Of a stretch of DNA of 64,000 bases, positions 31,801-43,839 are shown piece by piece. The translations under genes were made by a program, and so were the position numbers. The stretch spans positions 393,472 through 457,471 of the forward strand of contig SWDT01000020.1 of the NCBI GenBank assembly GCA_009193035.1, read 5' to 3'. The stretch comes from Halicephalobus mephisto (lineage: Eukaryota; Nematoda; Chromadorea; Rhabditida; Panagrolaimidae). The first letter of the stretch is position 1. Every line of letters starts with the position of its first letter. Under the pieces are notes generated by a model. It had not been told where the DNA came from and made no database searches. It saw only the letters and a program-made list of their open reading frames with translations.

Positions 31801-34800
31801 AATTAAAAATAAAAATTATTAAAAATTAATAAAAAAAGTTTCAAATTTAAAATTAACAAAAAAAATTAAAAATAAAAAGTTTAATTTTTAAAAAGAATTA
31901 AAATTAACAAAAAAATTAATAAAAAAGTTTAATTTTAAAAAAAATTAAAATTATTAAAATCAAAAAACTTACTGTAGTAGATGTTCGTTAGAAAATATCG
32001 TTTTGAGATGCTTATGTAACAACTTTCTTTCCAATGCCAGTCTTACAAAAGCCCTAGCAAATCCGATATCCGTTTTAATTTCACTCATTTCCATGACTGA
32101 TTTCAAATCATACGAAATATGACTAGGAAGTGGTTTTAACTGTCTTTCCCTTTCTACAGGAGATCTGGGTCTCGACAAAGACCTTTTTTTATGTTCTTGC
32201 GAAGTTCTAGGTCTCGATTTTGCTGGAGAATTTAAAACATAATTATTAAAAACAGCCGAATTCGAACTGCTCGGAGCTCCAACGACCGACGATGCAGACG
32301 ACGACGGAACAGATGCCGAAGATTCATTCGACCAATGAGGTGCAAAATCTAAAATCAACAAAAAATTTAAAATTAAAACAAAAAAGCAGTTAAAAAAGCC
32401 ACAAAAAATTCATCAATTTTTTGTAATTTAAGCAAAAACAGCAATTTTAAAAAACCACTAAAAATTTTTAATTTTTAATAATTTTAAAACAAAAAAGCAG
32501 TTAAAAAATTACACAAACAACCAGTGAAAAAAAACCACAAAAAAAGTTAAAAAATTATAAAAAATTGAAAATTAGTTAAAAAAGTTAAAAAACCACAAAA
32601 AAAAGTTAAAAGTTAAGAATAAAGTTCTTAAAAAATTATAAAAAAGTTAAAAACTACAAAAAAAGTTTTAAAAAAACCATTAAAAAGTTAAAAAAAAAAC
32701 CACAAAAAAGTTAAAAAACCACAAAAAAAGTTAAAAATTACAAAAAAAATTTTACAAAAACCAAAAAAAAGTTAAAAGTTAAAAAAGTTTTTAAAAAGCT
32801 TAAAAATTGTGAGAATTATCTGTTAGTCCTGAATTTCGATATATTAACGATTCCAAAAACCTATAATCCACTAACCACTGACTGACGAACTTTTATGAAT
32901 CCTGTTTGGCTGTCTTGGAATATCCGAAACCCTCGATCTACCAGGTGCTCCAGAAGGCGGTAAATTCTGATTTCCATTAAAATCCTTAGTAACAGCCGAA
33001 GCAGCATCCCTTATGGTATTTCTAGCCCAAGAAGCAAATCTAGTAACGGAAGAACTTCTGGGCAAAGGTCTACTTCCCGTTTCTCTTCTTCTATATCCTC
33101 TCAAGTCATCTTCATCGACGTCATCTACTGCCAAATTTTCATTTTTTTCTTCTTCAGGTTGCGTTAATTTGTCCGCAATAAAGTTGGCAGCTTTCAAAAA
33201 AGACCTAGACCAAAGAGAATCATCCGGATTCGATTCTTCTGTTTCAAGTGGTTTCGACAACTGCCTCAGGGACTCTATCAATTCATTCAGCCCAGTGGAT
33301 CCAGTGGAATCCCGATGACCAGAGACCGGTTCGAGGGTTTCAAAAGCTTCGATAGCCTTCTGCGGAACAGGCAAAAATTCTAAAAAACAACCTCAAACGC
33401 TAAAAATACAAAAATATGGAAATTTTAAAACAAAAAATATATGAAAATATGAAATTTCCAAAGATATAAATATACATAAATTTCGAAAAACACAAAAATC
33501 AAAAAATAAATGAAATTTTAAAGAAAATACAAAAATTCAAAAACATGAAATTTCTAAAAATATATATATAAATAAAAGTCCGAAAATATACGAAATTTTT
33601 AAAAATATGTGAAATTCTTAAAAATATATAAACAAAAATTAGAAAATATACGGAATTTTTAAAAACATGTGAAATTTTTAAAAAAAATATAAATGAAAGT
33701 CGAAAAATATACGAAATTTAAAAAAAATATAAATAAAAGTCCAAAAATATATCAGATTTCTAAAAAATATATGAAAGTTTTTAAATATAAATAAAAATTC
33801 GAAAATATATGAAATTTCTAAAAAAAATATAAATAAAAATTCAAAAATATACGAAATTTCTAAAAAAAATTTAAATAAAAATTTTAAAATATATGAAATT
33901 TTTTAAAAATTTAAATAAAAATTCAAAAATATATGAAATTTCTAAAAAAAATTTAAATAAAAATTTTAAAATTTATGGAATTTTGTAAAATTTTAAAAAA
34001 TACGAAAACTAAAATCATGAAAATTCAAGTCTCAACTACTATACAAAATAAATAATTAAACACCACAAAAATCAAAAACAAAAAATCGAACAACATTGAG
34101 CTCAAAGCGGAATTTCTGCTACAAGCAAAATTTCGCTTACACTCCATTCTTTTTCTGAAGACAATCCACATGAGTGCTGGAAAAGTAAAAAATCTAGATT
34201 ATACGGGAAATAACTACTTAAAAATTAAAAAACAATAATAATTTCAAATTTTTAAATTATAAAAAAAATTCAAAAATAATCATAAAAATTTTTTTTATTT
34301 AAAAATTAATTTTTAAAGATTTCCAAATTTAAAAAAATCAGAAAATCCTAAAAATTAAGAAAAAGTAATTGCAAAAATTCCAAATTTTATAATTTTTTAT
34401 AATTGTTTAATTTAGAAAATTTTTAAATTATTTTTTAATTTTTTTCAAAATAAAAAAATTTCAAATTTTATTTTTTTTAATTTAGAAGATTTTAAAATTT
34501 TTTTAAAATTTTTTTTTAAATAAGAAAATTTCAAATTTTTTTTTTAATTTAGGAAATTTTTACAATTATTTTTTAATTTTCTTTAAATAAAAAAATTCTG
34601 AATTTTATAATTATTTTTTAATTTAGGAAATTTTAAAATTATTTTTTAATTTCCTAAAATAATTGTAAATTTTAAAAATTATTTAAACTCAAACCTGGTG
34701 TTAAATTAGTCGAATTTTCTACATTTTTCAAAGCTGTAGGATTTCTTTCACGTTCTTGATGAGACAATACATGAGTCCATAATGCCGATTTTCCTTGTTT

Positions 34801-37690
34801 TTTCTTCAATCCATGAGCCCATACTCGTTCTAACAAATCACAAAAAGTGGCAACTAGGGTATTTTCCTCGACTCCTGTTATTCCGATGTCGTTGTGTCCC
34901 AGATGAACCGCTTCTTTGCCCATTTTCAAAACTAACATTCTTTTTGTTTTATTTTTTGTTTCTTTTAAAAGTTGTTCTACAAATTTCCAATGTTCTCTTG
35001 ATTTCGTTTGTTCATCAATTTTCTTTTTAGGAGTATTTTTCGGCGTCATTAATGATTCTTCCAAAAAATTATTTATTTTTTTTTGTTGTTTCCAAGGACT
35101 ATGAGTGCAATTCCCAAGACCGGTTTCGAACACTCTCGAATCCATTTCCGGAAAGCAACCTCCATAATTCCTGATTACTGTACCTTGAAGTTGTCTCGGT
35201 TCTCGAACTTCATAATCCATCTGAATCGACGCCACAGGCAAAGGACAAAAAACCTCTTTTGAATCCTCTGCTAACAAGATATCCGCCGGTTTCTCTATCG
35301 TCGGTGTTTCAACTTTCAACATTGCCAGTCTTTCCCGAACTTGAACAATTTTCATATCAAATATTGTTATATTTTCGTCATAAGACGAATGAAATTGAGA
35401 CAAAATTTTTGCATCTATAAATGAAGCAAACATTTGAGTTTCCAAAAACGCTGCTAAAAACGGCAAAAAACTATCTGGTTGATCGGATAAAAAAGATGCT
35501 TTGTCAAAATTGACTACAGAATCCCTCGAAGTCGATCCTTCTCCAATCAAAAAAGAATCATAGGAATAAAAAAGACATGCAAAATGATTCAACATCAAAT
35601 CCCTCACAGCTTGATTTAATCTTAATCCTTGGAAATAATTTTGAGTTTCTTCGTTCATTGAATTTTGAAATTTCGATTCATATCCGTCGTATTTTTTTAA
35701 ATTTTCCGATTCGTTTAAAATATTTTTTTCTAAATGTTGTTTGTAAACGTTTTCTGTCGCTAGGATGGCTTCTGGATTGTCGAAGGATCTGCTTATCCTC
35801 TTTAATCCCATCATATCTCTTTTTGAATTTTGATTTTTTTTTCTCATTATTATTTTCGGTTTTTCATTAATTTCTTTTTCAATTGATGATTTTCTAACTT
35901 GTTCTAAAATTTTCAAAATTTCATCTCCAAGTTGTCTATATTTAGGAAAAGGTGGAACATCTTCTGGAAAATCCAATTTCTTATTATCGATATCCAATAT
36001 GCAAATATTCGATTGATAAATTTGATCCGGAATAAAATCATCATAACATAGACCCATCAAATACGGTACTGGCGCTTCTATAAACTTCAATTGACTGTAC
36101 GGTAAAATAGGAACATATGTCAATTGCCATCGAAACGGAAAAACTAAACTCGACAAACTTTCTGCCACCAACATTAATCTCTCCATGTACTTCGAACACA
36201 GCAATATTTGGTGTTCCAAAAGAAAACACGTAAAAAGTTTCAAAAATTTCTCAACAGAAATATAATTAAAAACATGTTGAAGTGGATAATCGAAAAACGG
36301 CAAATCATCCATTGCTGGTCGAATAACAATTAAATCAATTCCTGAGTAATTCAACTGGAGGGTAGTCCCGGGCACAGGTAGGGGTACCTCGTGCAGGACC
36401 CAATAGATGAAACTTTCCATCGGCACAGGCAAGGAATGAGAATTAGCCTTGATCATTTCAGCAAGACTTCTTAAAATTTTCTCCGCAGTAAAAACCATCG
36501 GAATTCGTGTAAGTAGAGCTATACATTTGCTTACATATATAGGTTTAGAAGTAGAATCATAATAAGATATCCGTTTTTGACGATTTTTTCTCGCTGAAAT
36601 ATGTCTCGGCATTGTGTGATTTCCAAAAGAAACTGTTCCTGGTTGTTGTCGGATTCTACTATCGTACGCCACTCTGCTTAGGCTTTCCGCCGCGGCCAAT
36701 TCTTTGACATGTTCCATCTGAAGGTCGTACATCGCTTGCCGGATAGATTCATCCTTGACTTCTTCGTACAGTGTCAAAGTACATCCGTTCATCCGAGTAC
36801 CGTCTTCCCTGATGATCACAAACGAATGAAACTGAGGTTCCATGGGGACTTTCGTCTCCGTGTAGAATTTCAGACCTTTTGGCATACATAGCTATAAAAA
36901 CAATTATTGTTTTATATATGAAATGCTATTTTGAACTTTCCAAAAAACTATACAAGTGACTGGAAATTTACAATTATAAAAATAAGCATTGTTTCATATA
37001 TGAAATGTTATTTTGAATTGTGCAAAAAATCACGTAAGTAGTTGAAAACCAGCCAGTTTTCTCAGTCCAGGAGCGAGCGAAAAAGTTTACTCACCACTGA
37101 TTAGCCAGTTTTGTCAGTTCAGGAGCGAGCGAGAAAGCTTACTCACTACTGATTAGCCAGATTTGCCAGTTTATGAGAGAGCGCGAGAATGTGCCCGCAA
37201 AAGCCAAGGAAAAACCCAAAAATCGACGGATTTTAGGTATCTGTTGTAAATTTGATGTTATTCAATCCATTATTTAAGAAATAATATTAATATTATTGTA
37301 ATATTCGAGAGATCTTCAAAACGATAAAAATCGTGCTAAATTTTACTAGAATGAATTACTTTAGGTCTGACGGTCGTAACCCGAAGCTGCGTGATGCGAA
37401 TTTGAAAGACAAAACTTACAGAAGCGATTTCTTGAGGAAACAGCAATCCACGGCGTTTTTCAGGAAAATGAGACAGAACTTTGGCTTCATACGACCGTTC
37501 CAGCGGCGGAAGACGTTCATTCGCTCCAGAAGTCCCGGACAATTCTGCCAAAAATTCTAACGACGGATCTGGCTGGAATTTCGAAAATTAGAATAAATTT
37601 TAAAAAAATAAAAACCTTTAATCCAGAACTTTTGTCGAGACCAATGACGGCAAAGTAATCAACCAAAGTCAAATCTGTTTCATTCATCAT
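28811..37690 (-). CDS. DENND5: DENND5-type Rab guanine-nucleotide exchange factor (Rab6IP1 homologue)
   Basis: Nine exons: 37616-37690, 37420-37572, 34695-36891, 32876-33379, 31973-32348, 31350-31608, 31217-31306, 30033-30564 and 28811-29166. Every junction agrees in phase, giving 1513 residues. Order of domains: tripartite DENN (start LVDYFAVIGLDK; CMPKGLKF; YVSKCIALLT; LLCSKYMERLMLVAESL; PVPYLMGL; NFDKASFLSDQP and FLETQMFASFID) over about 1-610; RUN1 from about 720 (VEENTLVATFCDLLERVWAHG, QGKSALW), resuming at EIKTDIGFARAFVRLALERK about 1060; PLAT about 1110-1220; RUN2 about 1230-1500 ([21 protein letters not shown]), ending in SLTHGIDI. DENND5 proteins activate Rab39-type GTPases and bind Rab6 at the Golgi and endosomes. 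Unusual here: a Ser-rich insert of about 240 residues inside RUN1, much longer than in vertebrates as I recall them. The start at 37690 has a second ATG next to it. Confidence 0.93.
29200..30010. repeat. AT-rich tandem repeats in DENND5 intron
   Basis: 29220-29520: four or five copies of a 60-90-bp unit containing TTTCATAAAATATTTTAAAAA and TCGTAAAAAATAAA. 29580-29990: copies of a different unit with TTTAGAAAATATTAATTT and ACAAAATCGAAAAA. Nothing else seen. Confidence 0.7.
30570..31210. repeat. Degenerate tandem repeat in DENND5 intron
   Basis: Units of about 180 bp share TTTCGACTAGATTCTATAAG, ATCCTAAGAGATTCAATAAG and TTAACAATCTATCAATAAAT. Also 31611-31970 and 32355-32870 are plain A/T or AAAAAGTTAAAAA-type low complexity. 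Confidence 0.65.
33400..34690. repeat. Low-complexity DENND5 intron with ~45-bp array
   Basis: 33420-33990 repeats AAATATACGAAATTTCTAAA and AAAATATAAATAAAAATTCG, about a dozen degenerate copies. 34050-34200 is a short complex patch without an open frame. 34210-34690 is A/T only. Confidence 0.65.
36895..37415. repeat. DENND5 intron 2 with a ~58-bp tandem duplication
   Basis: At 37050-37170, CAGTTTTCTCAGTCCAGGAG, CGAGCGAAAAAGTTTACTCA, CTGATTAGC occurs about 2.5 times. Two TTTATATATGAAATG / TTTCATATATGAAATG phrases precede it (36913, 36990). The rest is AT-rich. Confidence 0.7.
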
Positions 37691-37779
37691 TGCAGAAATT
37701 CAGAAATATTCGTCAAAGTAACTTTCGCGAAATACGATACGGAAATCAATAGTATAATCCAATTTCACGTTCTATCATC

Positions 37780-38640
37780 TCTAAGTATCTAAAAACGATT
37801 ATTCATATATCAATTTCACAAATATAACTTATAAAACATGTTGTTACATAATTTTAACTGAAAGAAAATGAAAATAAAGAAAATTGTAGAAAATTCAACA
37901 ACAAATTTTAATCTCAGTTTGTATCATCTTTAAGTACTTAAAAATCCACTATTCATATATCGATTTTATGAATATAAGTTGTAGAATACGGTATTAGTTA
38001 ATTCTAGCGGTAAAAAAGTAAAAATAAAAAAAATTGTAGAAAATTCATTAATAAAATCAATCCTTATGTTCTACTACTTTCAAGTACCTAAAAATCCACT
38101 ATTCATATATCGATTTCACAAATATAAGTTGCAGAACACGATATCAAGAGATTCTAAAAGGAAAAGAAATAAAAATAAAGAAAATTATAGAAAATTCAAT
38201 AATAAAATTCATTTTTATGTTCTACTACTTCTAAATACCTAGAAACGATTATTCATATATCAATTTCACAAATATACCTTATAAAACATGTTATTACATA
38301 ATTTTAACTGAAAGAAAGTAAAAATAAAGAAAATTGTAGAAAATTCAACAACAAATTTTAATCTCAATTTGTATCATCTTTAAGTACCTAAAAATCCACT
38401 ATTCATATATCGATTTCACAAATATAACTTATAAAACATGATATATATCAATTCTAACCAATAATTAATGAAAATAAAGAAAGTTGTGGAAAATTCAATA
38501 ATAAAATACAATTTTAATCTTCATCATCCCCAAGTCCCTAAACCTGACTGTTTATATATCAATCTCATAAATGTCATTTACAAACCACCTTATCAATCAA
38601 TTCAAAACAAAGAAAAATAAAAATAAAAGAAATTTTTAAA
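37780..38640. repeat. 150-bp satellite upstream of DENND5
   Basis: Six units with exact 150-bp spacing: ATTCATATAT starts at 37801, 37951, 38101, 38251 and 38401, with TTTATATAT at 38551. Units share TTCTACTACTTCTAAGTACC, AAAAATCCACTATTCATATA, TCAATTTCACAAATATAACT and AAATAAAGAAAATTGTAGAA. The array starts about 100 bp upstream of the DENND5 start codon. Confidence 0.92.
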
Positions 38641-39409
38641 AATAAAACAAGTTTTTTTAGGAAAAATTTATTTCACAAAAAATTCTTCAAAAAAACCAAC
38701 ACGACTACGTTTTTGAAATTTGATTGTTGAAAATATCATATTTTAAAGAAAAATAGAGTTATAAAAGTGGATAAGATTATATAAGGCTCAACATGACGGA
38801 TAAAGATGGAAAGAAGAACAGATGCTGGCGAAATGCCAATGGCCCTGGACGCACTCTCGCATTAGACAGACGAAATTATTGCTTTCAAAGGAAAGACTGT
38901 CAAAAACACGAAATATCTACCGAATTGATGTTAATCTTAATAAAAATCATCCAAGTTTTTTGACAGATTGATAAGTTCAAATTTCGCTAGATTGACAGTT
39001 TCTGTTTTTTGAATTTTATCAAATTGATTAAATTCTGCGGAAAGTTGTAAAAATAGAAAAGTAAAATTATATAAAATAAAGAAATTAAACTTTTTCAAAA
39101 AATCAATTTTTTTAATTTCATATAATAAAACGAAAAACGCAATTTGCATTCATTCACACTTCGCCAAAAATCCAAAAATTCAAAATTCACACTTTGCCAA
39201 AAATCCCAAATTACTAAAATTCATACTTTGCCAATTTTTTTTCAAATTAAGATTTTTTAGAATTTGATAAGTTTTTAAAAAATTATAGAATTTAATGTTG
39301 AGATAATCTTTAAAAAGTGACTTTTAAATAATATTGAACTTTTATATTTTATCTTGGACCGTGGTTTATACAATAGTGGACATCAAATTCAAAATTAAAT
39401 TAATTTCAG

Positions 39410-39870
39410 TGCAACAATTGAGTAAGACGATCTGCGAGAATGTTGCGGGCAAGGTGCGGATTTCACTTTGATTTTGAAGCTTCCAGAAATGTGAAAATAA
39501 AAATATCGATCTGCGAGAATGTTGCCGGCAAACTGCAGATTTTACTTTTACTTTGATGTTGATCAATATAAACATTGCGAGCAAACTGCAGATTTATTTT
39601 AACATTGAAATTTTCAACAATGTTAATAGGCAAAATCTGACCGATCTGCTGGAATGTTGCCGGCAAACTGCAGATTTTACTTTTACTTTGATGTTGATCA
39701 ATATAAACATTGCGAACAAACTGCAGATTTATTTTAACATTGAAATTTTCAACAATGTTAATAGATAAAATCTGACCGATCTGCTGGAATGTTGCCGGCA
39801 AGGTGCAGATTTCACTTTTACTTTGATTTCGATGTCGATCTCGGCACTGGAATAAAATTGACGACAAATA
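39410..39870. repeat. Minisatellite with AATGTTGCCGGCAAACTGCAG core
   Basis: Units of about 120 bp with alternating phrases GAATGTTGCCGGCAAACTGC, TTTTACTTTTACTTTGATGT, TGATCAATATAAACATTGCG and TTTCAACAATGTTAATAG. The core is shared, in reverse orientation, with the array at 62975-63350. Confidence 0.85.
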
Positions 39871-40169
39871 TCTGACGAATAATCTTTGACGTTAGTCGGC
39901 TACTTGGCAGGTCAACTGTGAACTTGGAAGCGTAATTACAGTAATTTCAATTGGTAAAACTTAGTTGCTAAGCAGCTGAATAAAATTCAACCTTCTGTAG
40001 CCGTCGGCAATTTATTAATTTTTTTCTAAATTATTTTTTACAAAATTTATTAATTTTTATAAAATTAATTTTTTTATAAAATTTACTTTTTTAAAATAAA
40101 ATTGGCTCAATTCTGTAAAATTAAATTTTTTATTTTAGAAAAAAGTATTTTTTATCTGAAGTTGAGTTA

Positions 40170-41260
40170 ATTGGTTAAGAGAGAAAATGAGCTTACTTCA
40201 ATGTCTATAGTTTTCCAGCTGACTTTGGGCGGTTTTTAGGCATTCCAACTAGAGTCATGCATTCAAGCAATTTCGCAACGGCTTCAACGACCGCGTGCCT
40301 CCATTTTTTGCCGCTCATGTCTATCGATTTGACGGCTTTTCGCTTCGTTTTCCCCGCTCAACTCGGCCAGCTGTGTCGTTGCCTCAGGCAGTCGCTATTT
40401 TGGCACGCAAAAGCCAACAGTAGTCCTTAGTTTTCTCCATTTTTTAAAGTTTTTCATTGGGGTTCTGTATCGAATTTTAAAAAAAATAAAAATAAATTTT
40501 CCAAAAATTAAAATTTATTTTCTTTTTCAAATTACTATAAAATAAAGAATAGTAATTTTATATAAAATAACTCTTTATAAAAATTTAAAAAATAAATTTT
40601 CTAAAAAAAATTATTTTTTTTTTTAGAATTTTAAAAATTTTTTAAAATTATTTTTTTAGAAAGTTTTTGAAATTGAAAAAAATTTATTTTTTTATAAAAT
40701 CCTTCAAGAATCGTAAAATCGAAATTTTTTAATTTTTCGTTTTACCGTTTCCACTTGACCGGAAATTATGTCGATTTTTTATTTTTGTTTTTAAACGATT
40801 AAAAATTCAAAATTAAACACATTTTTAAAATCCTTATCGAATCCTAAAATTCCTAAATCTACCCTAAAAGTGCTTAATTGATCGGATAACTCAAAACCAA
40901 AATCAATGAACACGAGCCAACTGACTTTTATATCGCTCTTCAATCTCATTTTTCCGCAAACGCTCGTTTCTCGATTTCGACAGCAGTCGGAAATTTATCG
41001 ATCGGTCTCTCTCGCACAAAGCCAGTCATCGCAGCCAGAGAGCGACAAACACTCGCTAAAGAAACGCATTCGTTCGCTTTAGTTTGGGAAAACCTGTCCT
41101 GAACTCGCGCAGACATTTGTGTTAAAAATCAAGGACGGACAGAACAATCGATTTCATTGATCGATTCTTGCCAGACAAACTGCGCGCGCCTCTCTTGCTT
41201 TTTGGTTTCGTGTTCAGAGCTTTTTGAACATATATTTCGAAATCTTCCGTTTTAAAAGTT
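40170..41260 (+). promoter_or_regulatory. GC-richer promoter-like block upstream of the FHA/PHD gene
   Basis: Two complex, GC-richer patches (40190-40440 and 40910-41230) stand out from A/T sequence. They carry CTCTCTCGCACAAAG, CAGAGAGCGACAAACACTCGC and GACAAACTGCGCGCGCCTC, and several ATCGAT sites (TTTATCGATCGG, CAATCGATTTCATTGATCG). This is what a nematode promoter or a noncoding first exon can look like. The next plus-strand gene has a 5' UTR acceptor at 43701-43702, so a distant first exon is expected. Inference from composition only. Confidence 0.35.
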
Positions 41261-41421
41261 TTATAATTTTTTCTTCATTATTATTTTTTTTCATTTTTTA
41301 AACTTAATGAAGAAGTTGTTTGGGATGTTTTTGTAGAATTTCTTGGTCTTGATTAATGGCCGGACTTTTTCTTTTTGGCCTAAAATTGATTTCTTTAAAT
41401 TGATAAGCGTCCGTTTTTTCT

Positions 41422-41907
41422 TTGGTGGCTGATAAAGCCGTGCTAAGCTTGTCAAGGGCTTACTGTCAGTCACAGGTCAATCTTTGCCTAAATAAATTTT
41501 TTAAAACATCCCCGGAGGCATTACTGTCCTTTTACAACAGCTGTCGTGATAAACCGCCAACTGTAGCCCCGGTTCAATCACAGAATCAGTATTACGTGAC
41601 CTTGGAACAAAAAACAATCTCAAGGACCATGGGAGAAAACATTTTTAGTCAGTTTTTTCTTTCTAAAGAAAAAGACGGCCTTGAAAATCGATTCCGGTTA
41701 TCTTTCTTTTTTCCAAAATGGAAATTTTTCAAATCTCTAAACATGGATTGTACGAATATCGATCACTCCCCATGGACGGAGTTATCACGTGCTATCAGTC
41801 CTCTTCGTTTTTTCCAAAACGCGATTTTGGTCGGTTTTTGGAATCGAGCCATTGATTTTCTGCGAAAATTGGATTTCTTCGAATTCTACAAATTTCTAGA
41901 ATTTTAA
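41422..41907 (+). CDS. Uncertain ORF, no recognised domain
   Basis: Open for 161 codons from a TTG; the first ATG in good context is at 41629 (ACCATGGGAG), giving 93 codons (MGENIFSQFFLSKEKDGLE...). The sequence is richer in G/C than its surroundings but rich in Phe/Lys and without a recognisable motif, and codon use is not clearly selected. It may be part of a long 5' UTR or of the first intron of the downstream gene. Confidence 0.2.
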   Translation: MVADKAVLSLSRAYCQSQVNLCLNKFFKTSPEALLSFYNSCRDKPPTVAPVQSQNQYYVTLEQKTISRTMGENIFSQFFLSKEKDGLENRFRLSFFFPKWKFFKSLNMDCTNIDHSPWTELSRAISPLRFFQNAILVGFWNRAIDFLRKLDFFEFYKFLEF

Positions 41908-41929
41908 AACAACGAAAGGTATGGAAATT

Positions 41930-43700
41930 TTAAAAATTTAATAAAATTAAGATATTTAAAAATTTTTTGTATAAATTGTCGAAAATTTTTCAAATTTAAT
42001 AAAATTTAAAAATTTCTGAAATTTAAAAAATATTTTAGAATTTACAAAATTTCAAAAATGTTTTAAAATTTTCAATTTTTTAGAAATTTGGAGAATTTTT
42101 TGAATCGAATAAAAATTTCGAAAATTAATATTTGGAAATTCGAGTTTAAGAAAATTAGAAATTTATATTTAGATACTTTATAAAAAATTGTAATTTTTAT
42201 AATTATAGTTTTGAGGTCATATTTCCCGGACCGGTAAACTACTTCCTTATCAGTATTTTTAGAATAATTACTTTCAAATTGTTAAAAATAAAATATTTTT
42301 ACAGAAAATAATTTTAAATTTAAGGAAAAATTTTAATTTTAAAATAAAAATTGATTTTAAAATTTTTAAGAAAAATTAATTTTAAATTAAAATTATTTTC
42401 TAAAAATATTTGAAATTTAAAAACATATTTAAAATGAATTTTTTAATTTTTTAAAATAAAATTGAAATTTTTTATTTTTTGATGATATTAGTCATCGGAT
42501 CTGGATCTGGATCATCTGGCTAAATTTTCTCTGGAATAGATTTCAAAATCAAAAATTTTAAAATGTTTTTGAAAAATATTGCCAGATTTATCGTTTTTTT
42601 GGAAAATCGATAATCAATAAAGACATTCAGCTCTTGTTTGACTGACCCGAGACCGGTTGAGCCCATGCGAGAAGCGACTCGGCCTGTCCTCGTCAAAAAC
42701 AATCTCAGTTTTTCCAACAAACAACCTGTCCATTTTTTTATTTCTTCTTTCTACCGTAATTTCTGCTGATAATTACTCATGATTTTACTGTTTCTGATTA
42801 CTTTTTCGTTGAAAATTTAAAAAAAATCAATTTTTAAAATTTTTAAAAAATTATTTTTTTACTTTTTTAAAAATTATTTTTTTACTTTTTTAAAATTTTT
42901 AAAAATTATTTTTTACTTTTTTGCTACTATCGTGATTACTGTAGGAGTAATTGCTGTAAAAATTTAAAATTAATGTTTTTATTTATTTTTTATTTCTTAA
43001 AAATTATTTTTTTTATGTTTTTTAATTTTATCATGAATACTGTAAAAATAATTTTAAAAAAGTTTTAACATACTTTTTTTCAGGGAAATTTGAAACTATT
43101 ATTTTTATTTCTAAATTACACTTGTTTTTATAATTTACCTTTTCTAGAATCTTAAAATCGATATTTTTTATTTTTTAAATCATTCTAAACTTATTATTTA
43201 TGTTTTTAATTTTTAAATTACCCTCAAATTAACATTTTTTAATTGCAAGTACTTTGAAAAGCATTTGTTCGAAATCCTAAAATCAATATTTCGGTTAATT
43301 TATGTTTGATTACCGTTGATCTCTCGCTTCTACCCGAAATTGTGATAAATTAATTGGTTCCTTTCTCCTAAAGTCATCCAAGTCTCATCATCTACAATTT
43401 TTGGCGTGGTTCTAAACTCGTTTGTCTTGCGTCTTCCTAATCGAAATCAGAAGTTGTATTTGCCTTTTTCTCTTTTTATTTTTGATCGATCGTGATCTCA
43501 ATTTTTCCATCGTGTTAAATTTGTATTAATAATTCTATGAAAATGGGATTCATATATGAATCTCACAATTTTTGTAATTTTTTTACCGATGAAAATTCAT
43601 ATATGCATTTCGCAATTCTTTGTTTTTATTTGTTCGTGGTTGTATTTCGAGGGTTTTTGATATATGAATTTTCACTTTTATGATTTACTTTCGTTTTTTC
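41930..43700. other. AT-rich upstream region or first intron of the FHA/PHD gene
   Basis: Mostly A/T sequence. A complex patch at 42480-42720 (GATCTGGATCTGGATCATC; CCGAGACCGGTTGAGCCC) and the last 300 bp, with three TTCATATATGAA-type palindromes at about 43548, 43590 and 43660, are the only structured parts. Confidence 0.5.
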
Positions 43701-43772
43701 AGCCATCAGTGAGGTTCGATCAGGCAGGTTCCTGACAAAAGTTATTGTTGATTTTTATTGATCATCTTTGAA

Positions 43773-43808
43773 ATGCCAGAGAGCTCAGCAAATATTATTC
43801 AAAATTGA
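43773..43808 (+). CDS. 11-residue uORF before the FHA/PHD start codon
   Basis: The first ATG after the 5' UTR acceptor (AG at 43701-43702) opens only 11 codons (MPESSANIIQN) and stops 31 nt before the main ATG at 43840. If used, it would reduce initiation at the main start. Confidence 0.4.
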   Translation: MPESSANIIQN

Positions 43809-43839
43809 TTCTTTAACATCATTATTTGATTTAAAAAAC

